Below, piece by piece: positions 5,281 through 5,323 of a stretch of DNA of 5,323 nt. The notes below the pieces were generated by a model. The model searched no databases, had not been told where the DNA came from, and worked only from the letters and a program-made list of their open reading frames with translations. Source of the DNA: Thermoplasmata archaeon (GTDB taxonomy: Archaea > Thermoplasmatota > Thermoplasmata > Sysuiplasmatales > Sysuiplasmataceae); NCBI GenBank assembly GCA_021796175.1, contig JAJYOM010000115.1:1-5323 (forward strand). Direction: 5' to 3'. The position numbers were made by a program, and so were the translations under genes. Each line of letters begins with the position of its first letter. The stretch's first letter is position 1.

Positions 5281-5323
5281 ATGATGAACAGGTAATGCAT
5301 CAGGAACAGAATACATCGAGATG
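5281..5323 (+). other. Leader or 5' end of the next gene, start unresolved
   Basis: ATG 5281 opens a four-codon ORF (MMNR) ending at TAA 5293-5295, whose last base is the A of ATG 5295 (TAATG). From ATG 5295 the frame is open to the window edge (MHQEQNTSR). A third frame is open from 5288 and contains the terminal ATG 5321. The downstream gene may start at 5295, at 5321 or beyond; too little sequence remains to identify a product. Confidence 0.3.

Overview
The window is chromosomal archaeal DNA, most likely from a member of the Thermoplasmata, though the lineage is an inference. The domain is clear. There is a full ABCE1 ribosome-recycling ATPase, which bacteria lack, a UPF0248/DUF504 protein, a SelB-like translation factor of the archaeal aSelBL type, and TATA boxes placed about 25-30 bases ahead of start codons that have little or no leader. 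Base composition is near balanced and arginine is mostly encoded by AGG/AGA. I see no mobile element, CRISPR array, tRNA or rRNA.

Layout, left to right. (1) Bases 2-634: the 3' part of a membrane protein with three predicted membrane segments, a Pro/Gln/Ala-rich linker and a C-terminal zinc ribbon. (2) Bases 631-876, minus strand: a small UPF0248/DUF504 protein (MJ1316-type RNA-end-recognition domain) whose stop codon lies in the same CTAG as the stop of gene 1. (3) A short divergent promoter region with a perfect 6-bp dyad, then an aSelBL-type protein ending at 1916, which keeps EF-Tu/SelB domains II and III but has lost the nucleotide-binding motifs of the G domain. (4) Bases 1964-2584: a DedA-family membrane transporter. 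(5) Bases 2654-3166: an FMN-binding flavin reductase with its own TATA box. (6) Bases 3174-4943, minus strand: ABCE1. (7) Bases 4944-5323: a non-coding region carrying the ABCE1 upstream sequence and, on the plus strand, a strong TATA box and Shine-Dalgarno sequence for a gene or RNA that continues past the window.

Most of these look like single-gene transcription units rather than one operon: strands alternate, and several genes have their own TATA-like box. Three of the six genes (DUF504, aSelBL, ABCE1) concern RNA or the ribosome, so the neighbourhood has a translation or RNA-quality theme, but a shared pathway is only a suggestion. Five of the six stop codons are TAG, which argues against routine amber recoding (pyrrolysine) here. 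That matters because an aSelBL protein was once proposed to be a pyrrolysyl-tRNA elongation factor. The points most worth a second look are the disrupted GTPase domain of the aSelBL protein, the stem-loop that starts at the dedA TAG with an open frame running into the flavin reductase, the dyad between the divergent genes, and the right-hand promoter whose Shine-Dalgarno has no start codon at normal distance.
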